This document shows positions 27,128 through 35,782 of a stretch of 64,000 bases of DNA, in pieces. The stretch covers positions 3,038,001 through 3,102,000 of the forward strand of contig NZ_AP024269.1 of assembly GCF_016629525.1 (NCBI RefSeq), written 5' to 3'. Under the pieces are notes generated by a model. It ran no database searches. It was given only the letters and a program-made list of their open reading frames with translations, and was not told the origin of the DNA. Within the stretch, counting starts at the first letter, position 1. The number at the start of each line of letters is the position of its first letter. This DNA is from Kaistia sp. 32K. GTDB lineage: Bacteria > Pseudomonadota > Alphaproteobacteria > Rhizobiales > Kaistiaceae. Made by a program: the position numbers and the translations under genes.

Positions 27128-27479
27128 CCAACGCCCTCGCCGGGCCGGTCGCCGCGCCAGCGCGGCCCGCCCGGCATCTCCCCCGCACGTCCCTCCCGCC
27201 CCCGAATCAAAAGGCGGCTTACCGACCGTCCAAGCCTGGGGTAAGCTCAGCCGACCGGGCGCCTCGACGCGTCCGGCGCAAAGAGGGACGAACAACGATC
27301 GCCCGGACCCGGCCGGAACAACTGTGGATGGCAACATCCGCCGCGCCGCGCCTCGATCACGGGCGACATCGAAGCTTCAAACTTGCATGATAGCGTTTGA
27401 AATAGACGGCTTATCATCTGGCCGGCCAGGGGGCCGCGCCGGGGCAAATGGGCGGTGATACGCCGAGGGGAGAACAAGC
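27128..27479. other. Intergenic region before the ABC transporter operon
   Basis: About 350 bases. Mostly GC-rich with no gene seen. A 7-bp inverted repeat TTCAAAC (27376-27382) / GTTTGAA (27395-27401) and AT-rich bases follow, so the promoter and possibly an operator of the 27480-31578 operon lie at its right end. Confidence 0.45.
27376..27401 (+). promoter_or_regulatory. Possible operator before the ABC transporter operon
   Basis: TTCAAAC and GTTTGAA are perfect inverted half-sites with centres 19 bases apart, in an AT-rich patch 79 bases before the binding-protein gene. The spacing suits a dimeric regulator contacting two successive major grooves. No regulator gene is adjacent. It could be chance. 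Confidence 0.3.
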
Positions 27480-28583
27480 ATGACGACGAACTGGATGCGG
27501 ATGTCGGTTTCCGCACTCGCGATCTGCGCAACGACGGGCGTTGCCTTCGGCCAGAACCTCGACGAGCTGGTCGCGGCGGCGAAGAAGGAAGGCCAGCTGA
27601 CGACGATCGCGCTGCCGCATGACTGGTGCGGCTATGGCGAGATCATCGAAGGCTTCAAGGCCAAGTACGGCATCGCCGTCAACGAACTGAACCCCGACGC
27701 CGGCTCGGGCGACGAGATCGAGGCGATCAAGGCGAACAAGGGCAATACCGGCCCGCAGGCGCCCGACGTCATCGACGTCGGCCTCTCCTTCGGCCCGTCC
27801 GCCAAGGCCGAAGGCCTGCTGCAGCCCTACAAGGTCTCGACCTGGAACACGATCCCCGACAGCGCCAAGGACGCCGACGGCTACTGGTACGGCGACTATT
27901 ACGGCGTGCTGTCGTTCCTGGTGAACACCGACATCGTCAAGAACGTGCCGCGCGACTGGTCCGACCTGCTCGCCGACGACCTCGCCAATTCGGTGGCGCT
28001 CGCCGGTGATCCGCGCGTCGCCAACCAGGCGATCCAGGGCGTGTTCGCCGCCGGCCTCTCCGGCGACAAGGGCGACATCGCCAAGGCGGGCGAAGAAGGC
28101 CTGAAGTTCTTCGCCGAGCTGAACAAGAAGGGCAATTTCGTGCCCGTCATCGGCAAGTCGGCCTCGCTGGCGCAGGGCTCCACCCCGGTGATCATCGCCT
28201 GGGACTACAACGCCCTTTCCTGGCGCGACATTCTGAAGGGCAACCCGGCCGCCGAGGTCGTGGTGCCGAAGACCGGCGTCGTCGCCGGCGTCTACGTCCA
28301 GGCGATCAGCGCCTTCGCGCCGCATCCGAACGCCGCCAAGCTGTGGATGGAATACCTCTATTCCGACGAAGGCCAGATCGGCTGGCTCAAGGGCTATTGC
28401 CATCCGATCCGCTTCGACGACCTCGCCAAGAACGGCAAGATCCCGGCCGACCTGCTGGCCAAGCTGCCGCCGGCGGAAGCCTATGCCAAGGCCGTGTTCC
28501 CGACCGTCGAGCAGCAGAACGCTTCCAAGGAAGTGATCTCGAAGCAGTGGGACTCGGTCGTCGGCGCCGAAGTCGCCAAGTAA
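27480..28583 (+). CDS. ABC transporter substrate-binding protein (PotD/FbpA-like)
   Basis: 367 aa periplasmic binding protein. Signal peptide ends VAFG-Q. Mature part: LDELVAAAKKEGQLTTIALPHDW, then PDVIDVGLSFGPSAKAEGLLQPYK, and YGVLSFLVNTDIVKNVPRDWSDLL, typical of the SBP_bac_6 set that binds polyamines, ferric iron or aminoethylphosphonate. The tyrosine pair of ferric binders is not evident, so an organic ligand is more likely. It heads an operon with two permeases and an ATPase; 235 bases separate it from the first permease. Confidence 0.78.
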   Translation: MTTNWMRMSVSALAICATTGVAFGQNLDELVAAAKKEGQLTTIALPHDWCGYGEIIEGFKAKYGIAVNELNPDAGSGDEIEAIKANKGNTGPQAPDVIDVGLSFGPSAKAEGLLQPYKVSTWNTIPDSAKDADGYWYGDYYGVLSFLVNTDIVKNVPRDWSDLLADDLANSVALAGDPRVANQAIQGVFAAGLSGDKGDIAKAGEEGLKFFAELNKKGNFVPVIGKSASLAQGSTPVIIAWDYNALSWRDILKGNPAAEVVVPKTGVVAGVYVQAISAFAPHPNAAKLWMEYLYSDEGQIGWLKGYCHPIRFDDLAKNGKIPADLLAKLPPAEAYAKAVFPTVEQQNASKEVISKQWDSVVGAEVAK

Positions 28584-28818
28584 GCGCAAGGTTCGCGCAA
28601 GCGGACGGTTCGAGCCGGAAGCCCCAGGCGGCCGGCTCGATACCCGCAGACCCACAGGGCGTCCGGCTCCGGCCGGGCTCCCCTTTCCTGCTGCGCCGGC
28701 TTCGGGTGTCTCGCCCTCGCCGCGCTTGCGGGACCCGACTATTTCGGCCATGCCCTTGCCTCCGGCCGGGCGGGCCCGCATCCTGCATTCCGCAACGTTC
28801 GGTCACCGAAGGTAGCCA

Positions 28819-29703
28819 ATGGCGCAAACGACAGCCGACATCCCTCATGTGAAGCCGCGCGCCATGCCGCTGACCTGGCTCGGGGTCGTGCCGTTCCTGA
28901 TCTTTGCGCTGATGTTCCTGATCCTGCCGGCGGGCTATCTGGTCATCGGCGCGTTTCAGACGCCGGATGGCAGCTTCACGCTGCAGAACATCGCCAATCT
29001 GAACCAGCCCACCATCATCAAGGCCTATCGGCTCAGTATCTCGATCAGCGCGACCTCGGCCTTCCTCGGCTCCCTGCTCGGTTTCGGGCTTGCGCTGGCC
29101 ATCGTGCTCGGCAAGCTGCCGCGCTGGGTGCGGCCGATGCTGATGACCTTTTCCGGCGTCGCCTCGCAATTCGCCGGCGTGCCGCTCGCCTTCGCCTTTC
29201 TGGCCACGCTCGGCCGCACCGGCCTGGTCACGGCGCTGCTGTTTAACGTCTTCGGCATCAACATCTACCGCTATGGCTTCAACCTTCTGAGCTTCACCGG
29301 GCTGACGATCACCTATCTCTATTTCCAGATCCCGCTGATGGTCCTGATCCTGACGCCGGCGCTGGACGGGCTGAAGCGCGAATGGCGCGAGGCCTCGGCC
29401 ATCCTCGGCGCCTCGACCTGGCAATACTGGCGCATGATCGCGCTGCCGGTGCTGTGGCCGAGCCTGCTCGGCGCGTTCATGCTGCTGTTCGCCAATTCCT
29501 TTGGCGCGATCGCGACGGCCTACGCGCTGACCGGTTCGTCGCTCAACATCATCACCATCCTGCTTTACGCACAGATCCGCGGCGACGTGCTGCATGACCC
29601 CAATCTCGGCTATGCGCTGGCGCTGGGCATGATCCTGATCACCGGCATCTCCAACGGCATCTATATCTGGCTGAGCTCGCGCACCGGGCGGTGGATCCGA
29701 TGA
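28819..29703 (+). CDS. ABC transporter permease, PotB/FbpB-like
   Basis: 294 aa, six membrane helices after a short polar start. The EAA loop is REASAILGASTWQYWRMIAL. ATG at 28819 after GAAGGTAGCCA. It overlaps the next permease gene by 4 bases. Partner of the binding protein upstream and the ATPase downstream. Confidence 0.82.
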   Translation: MAQTTADIPHVKPRAMPLTWLGVVPFLIFALMFLILPAGYLVIGAFQTPDGSFTLQNIANLNQPTIIKAYRLSISISATSAFLGSLLGFGLALAIVLGKLPRWVRPMLMTFSGVASQFAGVPLAFAFLATLGRTGLVTALLFNVFGINIYRYGFNLLSFTGLTITYLYFQIPLMVLILTPALDGLKREWREASAILGASTWQYWRMIALPVLWPSLLGAFMLLFANSFGAIATAYALTGSSLNIITILLYAQIRGDVLHDPNLGYALALGMILITGISNGIYIWLSSRTGRWIR

Positions 29704-30485
29704 AAGAGTCCCGTTTCTTCCCCTGGCTCGGCGTCATCTTCGGCGCGGTCTATTTTCTCGTTCCGCTGGTCGCGACGTTCGAGTTCTCGCTGCGCATGGA
29801 GCGCGGGCGCTATTCGTTCGAGGCCTATCGCATCGTTCTGGCGGATCCGTATTTCCAGCAGAGCTTCGGCTATTCGGCTGTCATCGCGGTCTGCACCATC
29901 TTTGTCGGCATCGCGCTCTGCGTGCCGACCGCCTATGTCGTGCAGCTGAAGCTGCCGCGCATCCGGCCGTTGATCGAGTTCCTGACCCTGCTGCCGCTGG
30001 TGATCCCGGCGATCGTCATCGTGTTCGGCTATCTTCGGATGTACAATTCCTCGTCCTGGCTGCCCCTAACCTCCAGTGCGCGCGGAACGGATCTCCTTTT
30101 GACCTTCAGCTATGTCACGCTCGCTTTGCCGTACATGTATCGCTCGGTCGATACCGGGCTTCGCGCGATCGACGTGCGCACGCTGACGGAAGCGGCCCAG
30201 AGCCTGGGAAGTTCGTGGCCGCGCATCCTGCTGACGGTGATCCTGCCCAATGTGCGCGTCGCGGTGCTGTCCGGCGCGTTCCTGACCTTTGCCATCGTCA
30301 TCGGCGAATTCACCATGGCAAGCCTTTTGAACCGCCCGGCCTTCGGTCCGTATCTGCAGCGGATCGGCGCCAATCGCGCCTATGAGCCGGCGGCGCTCGC
30401 CATCATCGCCTTCGCCATCACCTGGGCCTGCATGGGCCTGATCAATCTATTCGCGGCCATGGGTCAGCAGACCACACGCCGTTGA
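29700..30485 (+). CDS. ABC transporter permease, PotC-like
   Basis: 261 aa, six membrane helices. The EAA loop is TLTEAAQSLGSSWPRILLTVI, and SLLNRPAFGPYLQ follows. The ATG at 29700 overlaps the stop of the first permease; the frame is open 3 codons further upstream to a GTG. Forms the channel with the PotB-like partner. Confidence 0.82.
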   Translation: MKESRFFPWLGVIFGAVYFLVPLVATFEFSLRMERGRYSFEAYRIVLADPYFQQSFGYSAVIAVCTIFVGIALCVPTAYVVQLKLPRIRPLIEFLTLLPLVIPAIVIVFGYLRMYNSSSWLPLTSSARGTDLLLTFSYVTLALPYMYRSVDTGLRAIDVRTLTEAAQSLGSSWPRILLTVILPNVRVAVLSGAFLTFAIVIGEFTMASLLNRPAFGPYLQRIGANRAYEPAALAIIAFAITWACMGLINLFAAMGQQTTRR

Positions 30486-30507
30486 ACGAGTTTCCAAGGA
30501 AGCGACC

Positions 30508-31578
30508 ATGGAATTCCTGACGATCGATAAACTGGTCAAGACGTTCGGCGCCCAGACCACGGTCAAGGGCGTCGACCTGGCCGTCGAGCGAGGCGAGTTC
30601 CTGACCCTGCTAGGCCCGAGCGGCTGCGGCAAGACCACGATCCTGCGCATGATCGCGGGCTTCGAGAGCGCCACGAGCGGCTCGATCCGGATCGACGGCA
30701 AGGACGTCACCCATCTGCGTCCCAACCAGCGCCATATCGGCATGGTGTTCCAGGCCTATGCCCTGTTCCCGAACATGAGCGTCGCCGACAACATCGCCTT
30801 CGGCCTCAAGGTAGCCAAGAAGTCCTCGGCCGAGATCGCGGCGCGGGTGAAGGAGATGCTGGAGCTGATCAAGCTGCCGCAGCTTGGCGACCGCTATCCC
30901 TATCAGCTCTCCGGCGGCCAGCAGCAGCGTGTCGCGCTCGCCCGCGCCCTCGCCGTCAAGCCGCAGATCCTGCTTCTCGACGAGCCGCTTTCCGCACTCG
31001 ACGCCAAGATCCGCATCTCGCTGCGCGAGGAAATCCGCGCCGTGCAGCGCGCGCTCGGCATCACGACGATCTTCGTGACGCATGATCAGGAAGAAGCGCT
31101 TTCCATGTCGGATCGCATCTGCGTCATCAACGAAGGCAATATCGAGCAGCTCGGCACGCCCTTCGAGATCTACAACTATCCGAAGACGCGCTTCGTCGCC
31201 TCCTTCGTCGGCACGCTCAACATCCTCGCCGGCAAGGTGCTGGATTCGACCAGCGGCCGCGTCGCCATCGACGAGCAGGAGATCGTCACCTCGACCGGGC
31301 TCGGCGGCGCCAGCGCCGGCGACGCGCTCGCCGTGGCGCTCCGCCCCGAGGCGCTCTCGATCGGCTATGCCAATGGCGGCAGCAACAATCTGACCGGCAC
31401 CATCGACGAGGTGCATTTCCTCGGCTCGGTCGTCCGCATCCGAGTCCGCTTCGGCGACAATGTCGTCTCGCTCGACACCTTCAACCGCCCGCACAGCGCC
31501 CCGCCCGAGCGCGGCCAGCCGGTGACGGTGAATTTCACCCGCGAGGACATTTTGGTCCTCGACCGGCCGGCGATCTGA
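30508..31578 (+). CDS. ABC transporter ATP-binding protein, PotA/FbpC-like
   Basis: 356 aa. Walker A GPSGCGKTT, Q-loop FQAYALFPNM, signature LSGGQQQR, Walker B ILLLDEPLSALD, switch His in VTHDQEEALSMSDR. After about residue 235 a TOBE domain follows (IGYANGGSNNLTGTIDEVHFLGS), as in spermidine, iron and phosphonate importers. AGGAAGCGACC precedes the ATG. Last gene of the operon; an inverted repeat that could end transcription begins 22 bases after its stop. Confidence 0.87.
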   Translation: MEFLTIDKLVKTFGAQTTVKGVDLAVERGEFLTLLGPSGCGKTTILRMIAGFESATSGSIRIDGKDVTHLRPNQRHIGMVFQAYALFPNMSVADNIAFGLKVAKKSSAEIAARVKEMLELIKLPQLGDRYPYQLSGGQQQRVALARALAVKPQILLLDEPLSALDAKIRISLREEIRAVQRALGITTIFVTHDQEEALSMSDRICVINEGNIEQLGTPFEIYNYPKTRFVASFVGTLNILAGKVLDSTSGRVAIDEQEIVTSTGLGGASAGDALAVALRPEALSIGYANGGSNNLTGTIDEVHFLGSVVRIRVRFGDNVVSLDTFNRPHSAPPERGQPVTVNFTREDILVLDRPAI

Positions 31579-31599
31579 TCGGGAGGTGGCCCCGCTCCC

Positions 31600-31720
31600 A
31601 CCTCTCCCATGGGGAGAGGTCGGCTCGAAGAGCCGGGTGAGGGGTTACGGAACCATACGGTGAGGCCATACCCCCTCACCCGCCGGCCTTCGGCCGTCGA
31701 CCTCTCCCCATGGGAGAGGT
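31600..31720. repeat. Long inverted repeat, family C, between convergent genes
   Basis: ACCTCTCCCATGGGGAGAGG at 31600 and its reverse complement ending at 31720 form the outer arms. Inner arms include GGGTGAGGGG and CCCCTCACCC. Each end is itself nearly palindromic. It sits between the ATPase gene and the convergent GFA gene and may stop transcription from both sides. Confidence 0.7.
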
Positions 31721-31770
31721 GAACCCAAGCCCAGCCTCTGCGCCCTCCGGACCCAAGCCCCTTCCGCCCC

Positions 31771-32187
31771 CTACCCCGCCGGCATGCGGTCGAACCGCCG
31801 CAGCGCGGGATCGATCGTGTCCCACGCGTAGCCGCGGATGCTGTAGGTGACGAACTGCGGGCGGAAGCGGGTCGGGTCGTCGAGGCTGGTGGCGTGGACG
31901 GCGATCAGCTCCGGCATCGCGGCGAAGGTCAGGTAGACCGGCGCGCCGCAGTTCGGGCAGAAGGCGTGCGACTTCATGTTGCCGCTCTCGCCCGCGACCT
32001 GCCACTCCTTCACCTCGCCGGTGATGGTCATCTCGGACCGCAGCGCGAAGGTCAGATAGGAGCTGTGCCCCGTGCCGCTCCGTCTCTGGCATTCGCGACA
32101 CTGGCAGTGGAGCTCGACGATGGGCTTGCTCGTCGTCTCGTAGCGGATGGCGCCGCAGGCGCAGCCGCCGCTATAGGACTCGGTCAT
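31771..32187 (-). CDS. GFA-family (Mss4-like) zinc protein
   Basis: 138 aa. Zinc ligands are in GCACGAIRY, CQCRECQRRSG and FCPNCGAPVY, the pattern of the GFA (glutathione-dependent formaldehyde-activating) fold. Related small proteins bind glutathione adducts, but many have no proven enzyme activity. It lies 30 bases after the SRPBCC gene and may be the third member of the ArsR-SRPBCC operon. Confidence 0.82.
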   Translation of the reverse strand: MTESYSGGCACGAIRYETTSKPIVELHCQCRECQRRSGTGHSSYLTFALRSEMTITGEVKEWQVAGESGNMKSHAFCPNCGAPVYLTFAAMPELIAVHATSLDDPTRFRPQFVTYSIRGYAWDTIDPALRRFDRMPAG

Positions 32188-32217
32188 GCTGGTCCTCCCG
32201 GAGCAAGGGTTGCCGGA

Positions 32218-32682
32218 TCAGGCCGCTTTCGGCTTGGCGAAGACGTCGATGCCCCGGCCGGTTTCCAGCAGCGATTTCAGGCTGGAGAGCACGATCGGCC
32301 AGCCATGCGTGATGCCCTTCTCCATGCCGCTCCCGGCCTCGAGATCGTCATGGGTGACGGTCAGCCGGACCATGTCGTCATAGGGGTCGATGGCGAAGGT
32401 CACCCGGCTGTAACTCGCCGGATTGTCCGCCTCCGACGGGTCCGCCCAGGAGATCACCAGGCGGCTCGGCGGCGAAATCTCGAGCACCTTGCCGACCAGG
32501 TCGACCCGCCGCTCGTCATTGGTGCGGACATGCTGCCAGTCCGAGCCGGGCTTCCAATCGGAAACATTCTCGTGGCCCCAGTAGCGCCGCGCGACCTCCG
32601 GCCTGGTGATCGCCTCGAACACCTTCTCCGGCGTCGAGAGGACGTAGGTCACATAGACGAAGCTCGTCTTATCCTTGGCCAT
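32218..32682 (-). CDS. SRPBCC (AHSA1-like) protein
   Basis: 154 aa START-like fold: FVYVTYVLSTPEKVFEAITRPEVARRYWGHENVSDWKPGSDW is a typical beginning, and RLVISWADPSE and VRLTVTHDDLEAGSGMEKGITHGWP are conserved. Likely binds a hydrophobic small molecule; the real ligand is unknown. Its AAGGAG ribosome site lies within the last codons of the upstream arsR-type gene, so the two are translated together. Confidence 0.82.
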   Translation of the reverse strand: MAKDKTSFVYVTYVLSTPEKVFEAITRPEVARRYWGHENVSDWKPGSDWQHVRTNDERRVDLVGKVLEISPPSRLVISWADPSEADNPASYSRVTFAIDPYDDMVRLTVTHDDLEAGSGMEKGITHGWPIVLSSLKSLLETGRGIDVFAKPKAA

Positions 32683-32684
32683 GG

Positions 32685-32999
32685 CTATTCTCCTTCGAGT
32701 TCCTGCTTCAGATCATGCAGCAGGCTGAGCCGCTGCCGTTCAAACTTGCGCACCCAGCGTTCGTAGACCTCGTGCAGCGGCACGGGATTGATGAAATGCA
32801 GCTTCTCCCGGCCGCGCCGGACCGTGCTCACCAGATTGGCGGTCTCGAGGATGCCGAGATGCTGCGTCGCGGACTGCCGGGTCATGTCCAGATGCTCGCA
32901 GAGCTGGCCGAGCGTCTGCCCGTTCTGCTCGTAGAGAAGATCGAGCAGCTTCCTGCGGGTCGGGTCGCCCAGCGCCTTGAAAACATCGTCCGCGTGCAT
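32685..32999 (-). CDS. ArsR-family repressor paired with SRPBCC gene
   Basis: 104 aa winged-helix protein: VFKALGDPTRRKLLDLLYEQNG, LCEHLDMTRQSATQHLGILETANLV and RRGREKLHFINPVPL. No metal-binding Cys pair, so it is a non-metal ArsR of the kind coupled to SRPBCC proteins. The ATG at 32999 is chosen because the conserved core begins right after; the frame runs on to 33050, across the promoter. A 20-bp palindrome sits in its own promoter spacer, so strong self-repression is expected. Confidence 0.85.
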   Translation of the reverse strand: MHADDVFKALGDPTRRKLLDLLYEQNGQTLGQLCEHLDMTRQSATQHLGILETANLVSTVRRGREKLHFINPVPLHEVYERWVRKFERQRLSLLHDLKQELEGE

Positions 33000-33021
33000 C
33001 GGTCTCTCTCGCTTCGGAGAC

Positions 33022-33050
33022 AAATATGCAGGTAAATACCTGCATGTCAA
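33022..33050 (-). promoter_or_regulatory. ArsR-SRPBCC promoter with operator in the spacer
   Basis: On the minus strand TTGACA (33045-33050) and ATATTT (33022-33027) are 17 bases apart. The spacer is filled by the 20-bp palindrome ATGCAGGTA-AA-TACCTGCAT (33026-33045), 9-bp perfect arms. Repressor bound there would exclude RNA polymerase. Start of transcription is expected near 33015, 16 bases before the arsR-type ATG. Confidence 0.75.
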
Positions 33051-33143
33051 ATCACGGTTCCGCGCGCCCCTCTCCGCTCCGGGGAGCCGAAACGAAAACG
33101 GGCGCCCGAAGGCGCCCGTTCCGAACTCGATGACGTCAGCCGA

Positions 33144-34580
33144 TCAGGGCTGCGTGTAGGCCGTCTTGACGGTCGTGAAGAACTCGACCGCGTACTTGCC
33201 CTGCTCGCGCGGGCCGTAGCTCGAACCCTTCCGGCCGCCGAACGGCACGTGGTAGTCGACGCCTGCCGTCGGCAGGTTGACCATGACCATGCCGGCCTCG
33301 GCATGACGCTTGAAGTGCGAAGCGTGCTTGAGGCTGGTGGTGACGATGCCCGAGGCGAGGCCGAACGGCGTGTCGTTGGCGACCGCGAGCGCCTCCTCGT
33401 AATCCTTGACCTTGATCACGCTGGCGACCGGGCCGAAGACCTCTTCCTTGTTGATGCGCATGTCCGCCGTGGTGTTGGTGAACAGCGCCGGCTGCAGGAA
33501 GAAGCCCGGGTTCTCGCGCTCGATCCGTTCGCCGCCATAGGCGAGCGTGCCGCCTTCGTCCTTGGCGATCTGGATGTAGCGCAGGTCCTGGTCGAGCTGC
33601 GACTGGTCGACGACCGGGCCGACATGCGTGCCCTGCTTGACGGCGTCGTCGACGACCAGGTCCTTCATGCGGGCGGCGAGCGCCTCGACATACTGGTCGT
33701 GGATCTTCTCGGTGACGATCAGGCGCGACGAGGCGGTGCAGCGCTGGCCGGTCGAGAAGAAGGCGCTGTTGGCGGTCGTCTCGACGGCAACCTTGAGGTC
33801 GGCGTCATCGAGCACGATGGTCGGGTTCTTGCCGCCCATCTCGAGCTGGAACTTGCGCATCACGGCGATCGACGCCTCGGCGACCTTCTTGCCGGTGCCG
33901 ACGGAGCCGGTGAACGAGACGGCATTGACCTTCGGCGATTCGAGGATCGCCTGGCCGACGACCGAACCGCGGCCCATGACCAGGTTGATGACGCCCTTGG
34001 GCAGGCCGTTGCGGACGAGGATGTCGACGATCGTCCAGGCGCAGCCCGGGACGAGATCAGCCGGCTTCAGCACGACGGTGTTGCCGTAGGCGATCGCCGG
34101 GGCGATCTTCCAGGCCGGGATGGCGATCGGGAAGTTCCACGGCGTGATCAGGCCGACGACGCCGACCGGCTCGCGGGTGATCGAGACGTCGATGCCCGGA
34201 CGTACGCTCGGCACCAGCTCGCCCGAGAGACGCAGCGTCTCGCCGGCGAAGAAGTGGAAGATCTGCGCGGCGCGGATCGTCTCGCCGATACCCTCGGGAA
34301 GGGTCTTGCCTTCCTCGCGCGACAGCAGACGGCCGATCTCTTCCTTGCGGGCGAGGATTTCGTCGCCGGTCGCCTTCAGGATGTCGTGGCGCTGCTGGAT
34401 GCCTGAGACCGACCAGGTCTTGAACGCATCGGCGGCGGCGTCGATCGCGGCCTTGGCGTCTTCAGCCGTCGCCTGCGCGAACTCACCGACCACTTCGTTC
34501 GTGTTGGACGGATTGATGTTGGGACGCGCGGTGCCGCCGACCCATTCGCCGCCAATATAGTTCTTGTGCAGTGTGCTCAT
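33144..34580 (-). CDS. Aldehyde dehydrogenase, probable 2,5-dioxovalerate dehydrogenase
   Basis: 478 aa NAD(P)-dependent ALDH. Landmarks: TPWNFPIAIPAWKIAPA, FTGSVGTGKKVAE, ELGG-type EMGGKNPTIVLDDAD with the general-base Glu, and the nucleophile Cys in FFSTGQRCTASSR. Close to alpha-ketoglutarate semialdehyde dehydrogenases. Next to an AraD1/GguC gene it fits the last step from pentonate to 2-oxoglutarate. The ATG at 34580 follows AAGGATC; the frame is open to 34739 without similarity. Confidence 0.83.
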   Translation of the reverse strand: MSTLHKNYIGGEWVGGTARPNINPSNTNEVVGEFAQATAEDAKAAIDAAADAFKTWSVSGIQQRHDILKATGDEILARKEEIGRLLSREEGKTLPEGIGETIRAAQIFHFFAGETLRLSGELVPSVRPGIDVSITREPVGVVGLITPWNFPIAIPAWKIAPAIAYGNTVVLKPADLVPGCAWTIVDILVRNGLPKGVINLVMGRGSVVGQAILESPKVNAVSFTGSVGTGKKVAEASIAVMRKFQLEMGGKNPTIVLDDADLKVAVETTANSAFFSTGQRCTASSRLIVTEKIHDQYVEALAARMKDLVVDDAVKQGTHVGPVVDQSQLDQDLRYIQIAKDEGGTLAYGGERIERENPGFFLQPALFTNTTADMRINKEEVFGPVASVIKVKDYEEALAVANDTPFGLASGIVTTSLKHASHFKRHAEAGMVMVNLPTAGVDYHVPFGGRKGSSYGPREQGKYAVEFFTTVKTAYTQP

Positions 34581-34701
34581 CAGATGATCCTTGAACGTCG
34601 TGGGACGGATATGGGCCGGCCGGAGCCGAGCCGAAAGGGGGCGGGAACCGAGGTTCGGAGAGTCCCGTCCTTTTATCCCGCCAGCCCCCTCTGGCCAACC
34701 C

Positions 34702-35706
34702 TCAAAGCTGGATGACAGAGACCTTCTCTTCCTCGGCAAAAGCGAGCGGGTTCGTCAGCGGCAGGCCGAAGGTGTCGGACTGGATGTCGAACACGTCGCC
34801 GGGCTCGGTCTTGACGCCGAACGCCACGGAGAGCGTCGCCGTGCCGTAGGTATGCACATGCACCTGGCCCGGGCGGCGGAAGAAGTCGTACTTGAAGTGG
34901 TGGTATTCGAGATTGGCGAGCGTATGCGACATGTTCGCCTCTCCCGATAGGAACGGCTCGTCGAAGATCACCTTGCCGTCGCGATGGATCTTCGAGCGGC
35001 CGCGGACGTCGTCCGGCAGCGCGCCGACGAGGAGCTCCGGCCCGATCGAGCACGGCCGCAGCTTGGAATGGGCGAGATAGAGATAGTTCACCCGCTCCAT
35101 GATGTGGTCGGAGAACTCGTTGGCCATGGTGAAGCCGATCCGGTAGGGCTGGCCGTCATCGCCGACGATGTAGATGCCGGCGACCTCCGGCTCCTCGCCG
35201 CCGTCCTGCGCGAAGGACGGCGCCGTCAGCGGCTGGCCGGGGCCGACGAGCAGCGCGCCGTCGCCCTTGTAGAACCACTCCGGCTGCACGCCCTTTTCGC
35301 CCTCGGCCGGCTTGCCGTTCTCGAGGCCCATGCGGAACATCTTCATCGAGTCGGTGAGGACCTCGTCCTCATCCGGCGTCTTGTGCATGGCGTCGCGCGC
35401 CGAGGCGGAGCCTAGATGCGTCAGGCCCGTGCCGGTGATGAGCAGATGCGCCGGATCCTCATGGTCGATCGGCGCAAGCACGCGACCGGCGGCCAGCAGG
35501 GCTGCGCGATCGACTTCCTCGGTCTCGCCGGCGGAGGCCTTCTCGACGATCGCCTCGATGCCGGTCTTGGCGGCGATGGCGGCCTTGGCGATCTCATAGA
35601 CGGTGGCAAAGCCCGGCACGATATAGGACCGCTCGCCGGCGCCGTTCGGCACCGTGGCGACGACGGCGCGCGCGCCGGCTTCGGTCTGGATCTGCATCAG
35701 TCTCAT
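34702..35706 (-). CDS. araD1: GguC/AraD1-family 2-keto-3-deoxy-L-arabinonate dehydratase
   Basis: 334 aa, FAH-like fold. It starts MRLMQIQTEAGARAVVATV; VGPGQPLTAPSFAQDGGEEPEVAGIY and FTMANEFSDHIMERVNYLYLAHSKLRPCSIGPEL are typical of GguC/AraD1, with Glu residues that hold Mg2+. It would dehydrate 2-keto-3-deoxy-L-arabinonate to 2,5-dioxovalerate, substrate of the downstream ALDH. The ATG at 35706 has AGGAG upstream. An FAH-type role on another keto acid cannot be excluded. Confidence 0.75.
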   Translation of the reverse strand: MRLMQIQTEAGARAVVATVPNGAGERSYIVPGFATVYEIAKAAIAAKTGIEAIVEKASAGETEEVDRAALLAAGRVLAPIDHEDPAHLLITGTGLTHLGSASARDAMHKTPDEDEVLTDSMKMFRMGLENGKPAEGEKGVQPEWFYKGDGALLVGPGQPLTAPSFAQDGGEEPEVAGIYIVGDDGQPYRIGFTMANEFSDHIMERVNYLYLAHSKLRPCSIGPELLVGALPDDVRGRSKIHRDGKVIFDEPFLSGEANMSHTLANLEYHHFKYDFFRRPGQVHVHTYGTATLSVAFGVKTEPGDVFDIQSDTFGLPLTNPLAFAEEEKVSVIQL

Positions 35707-35782
35707 CGTTTCTCTCCTGTCGTGCCGAAGGGCCGTCTGCGCTTTCGCCGCGGCCGATTTTTGAAGTCTGAATTGCTTTGAA

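Noticed and set aside
31600..31720. CRISPR array or insertion-sequence ends
   Set aside because: Only a single inverted repeat pair, without regular spacers and without a transposase frame between the arms.
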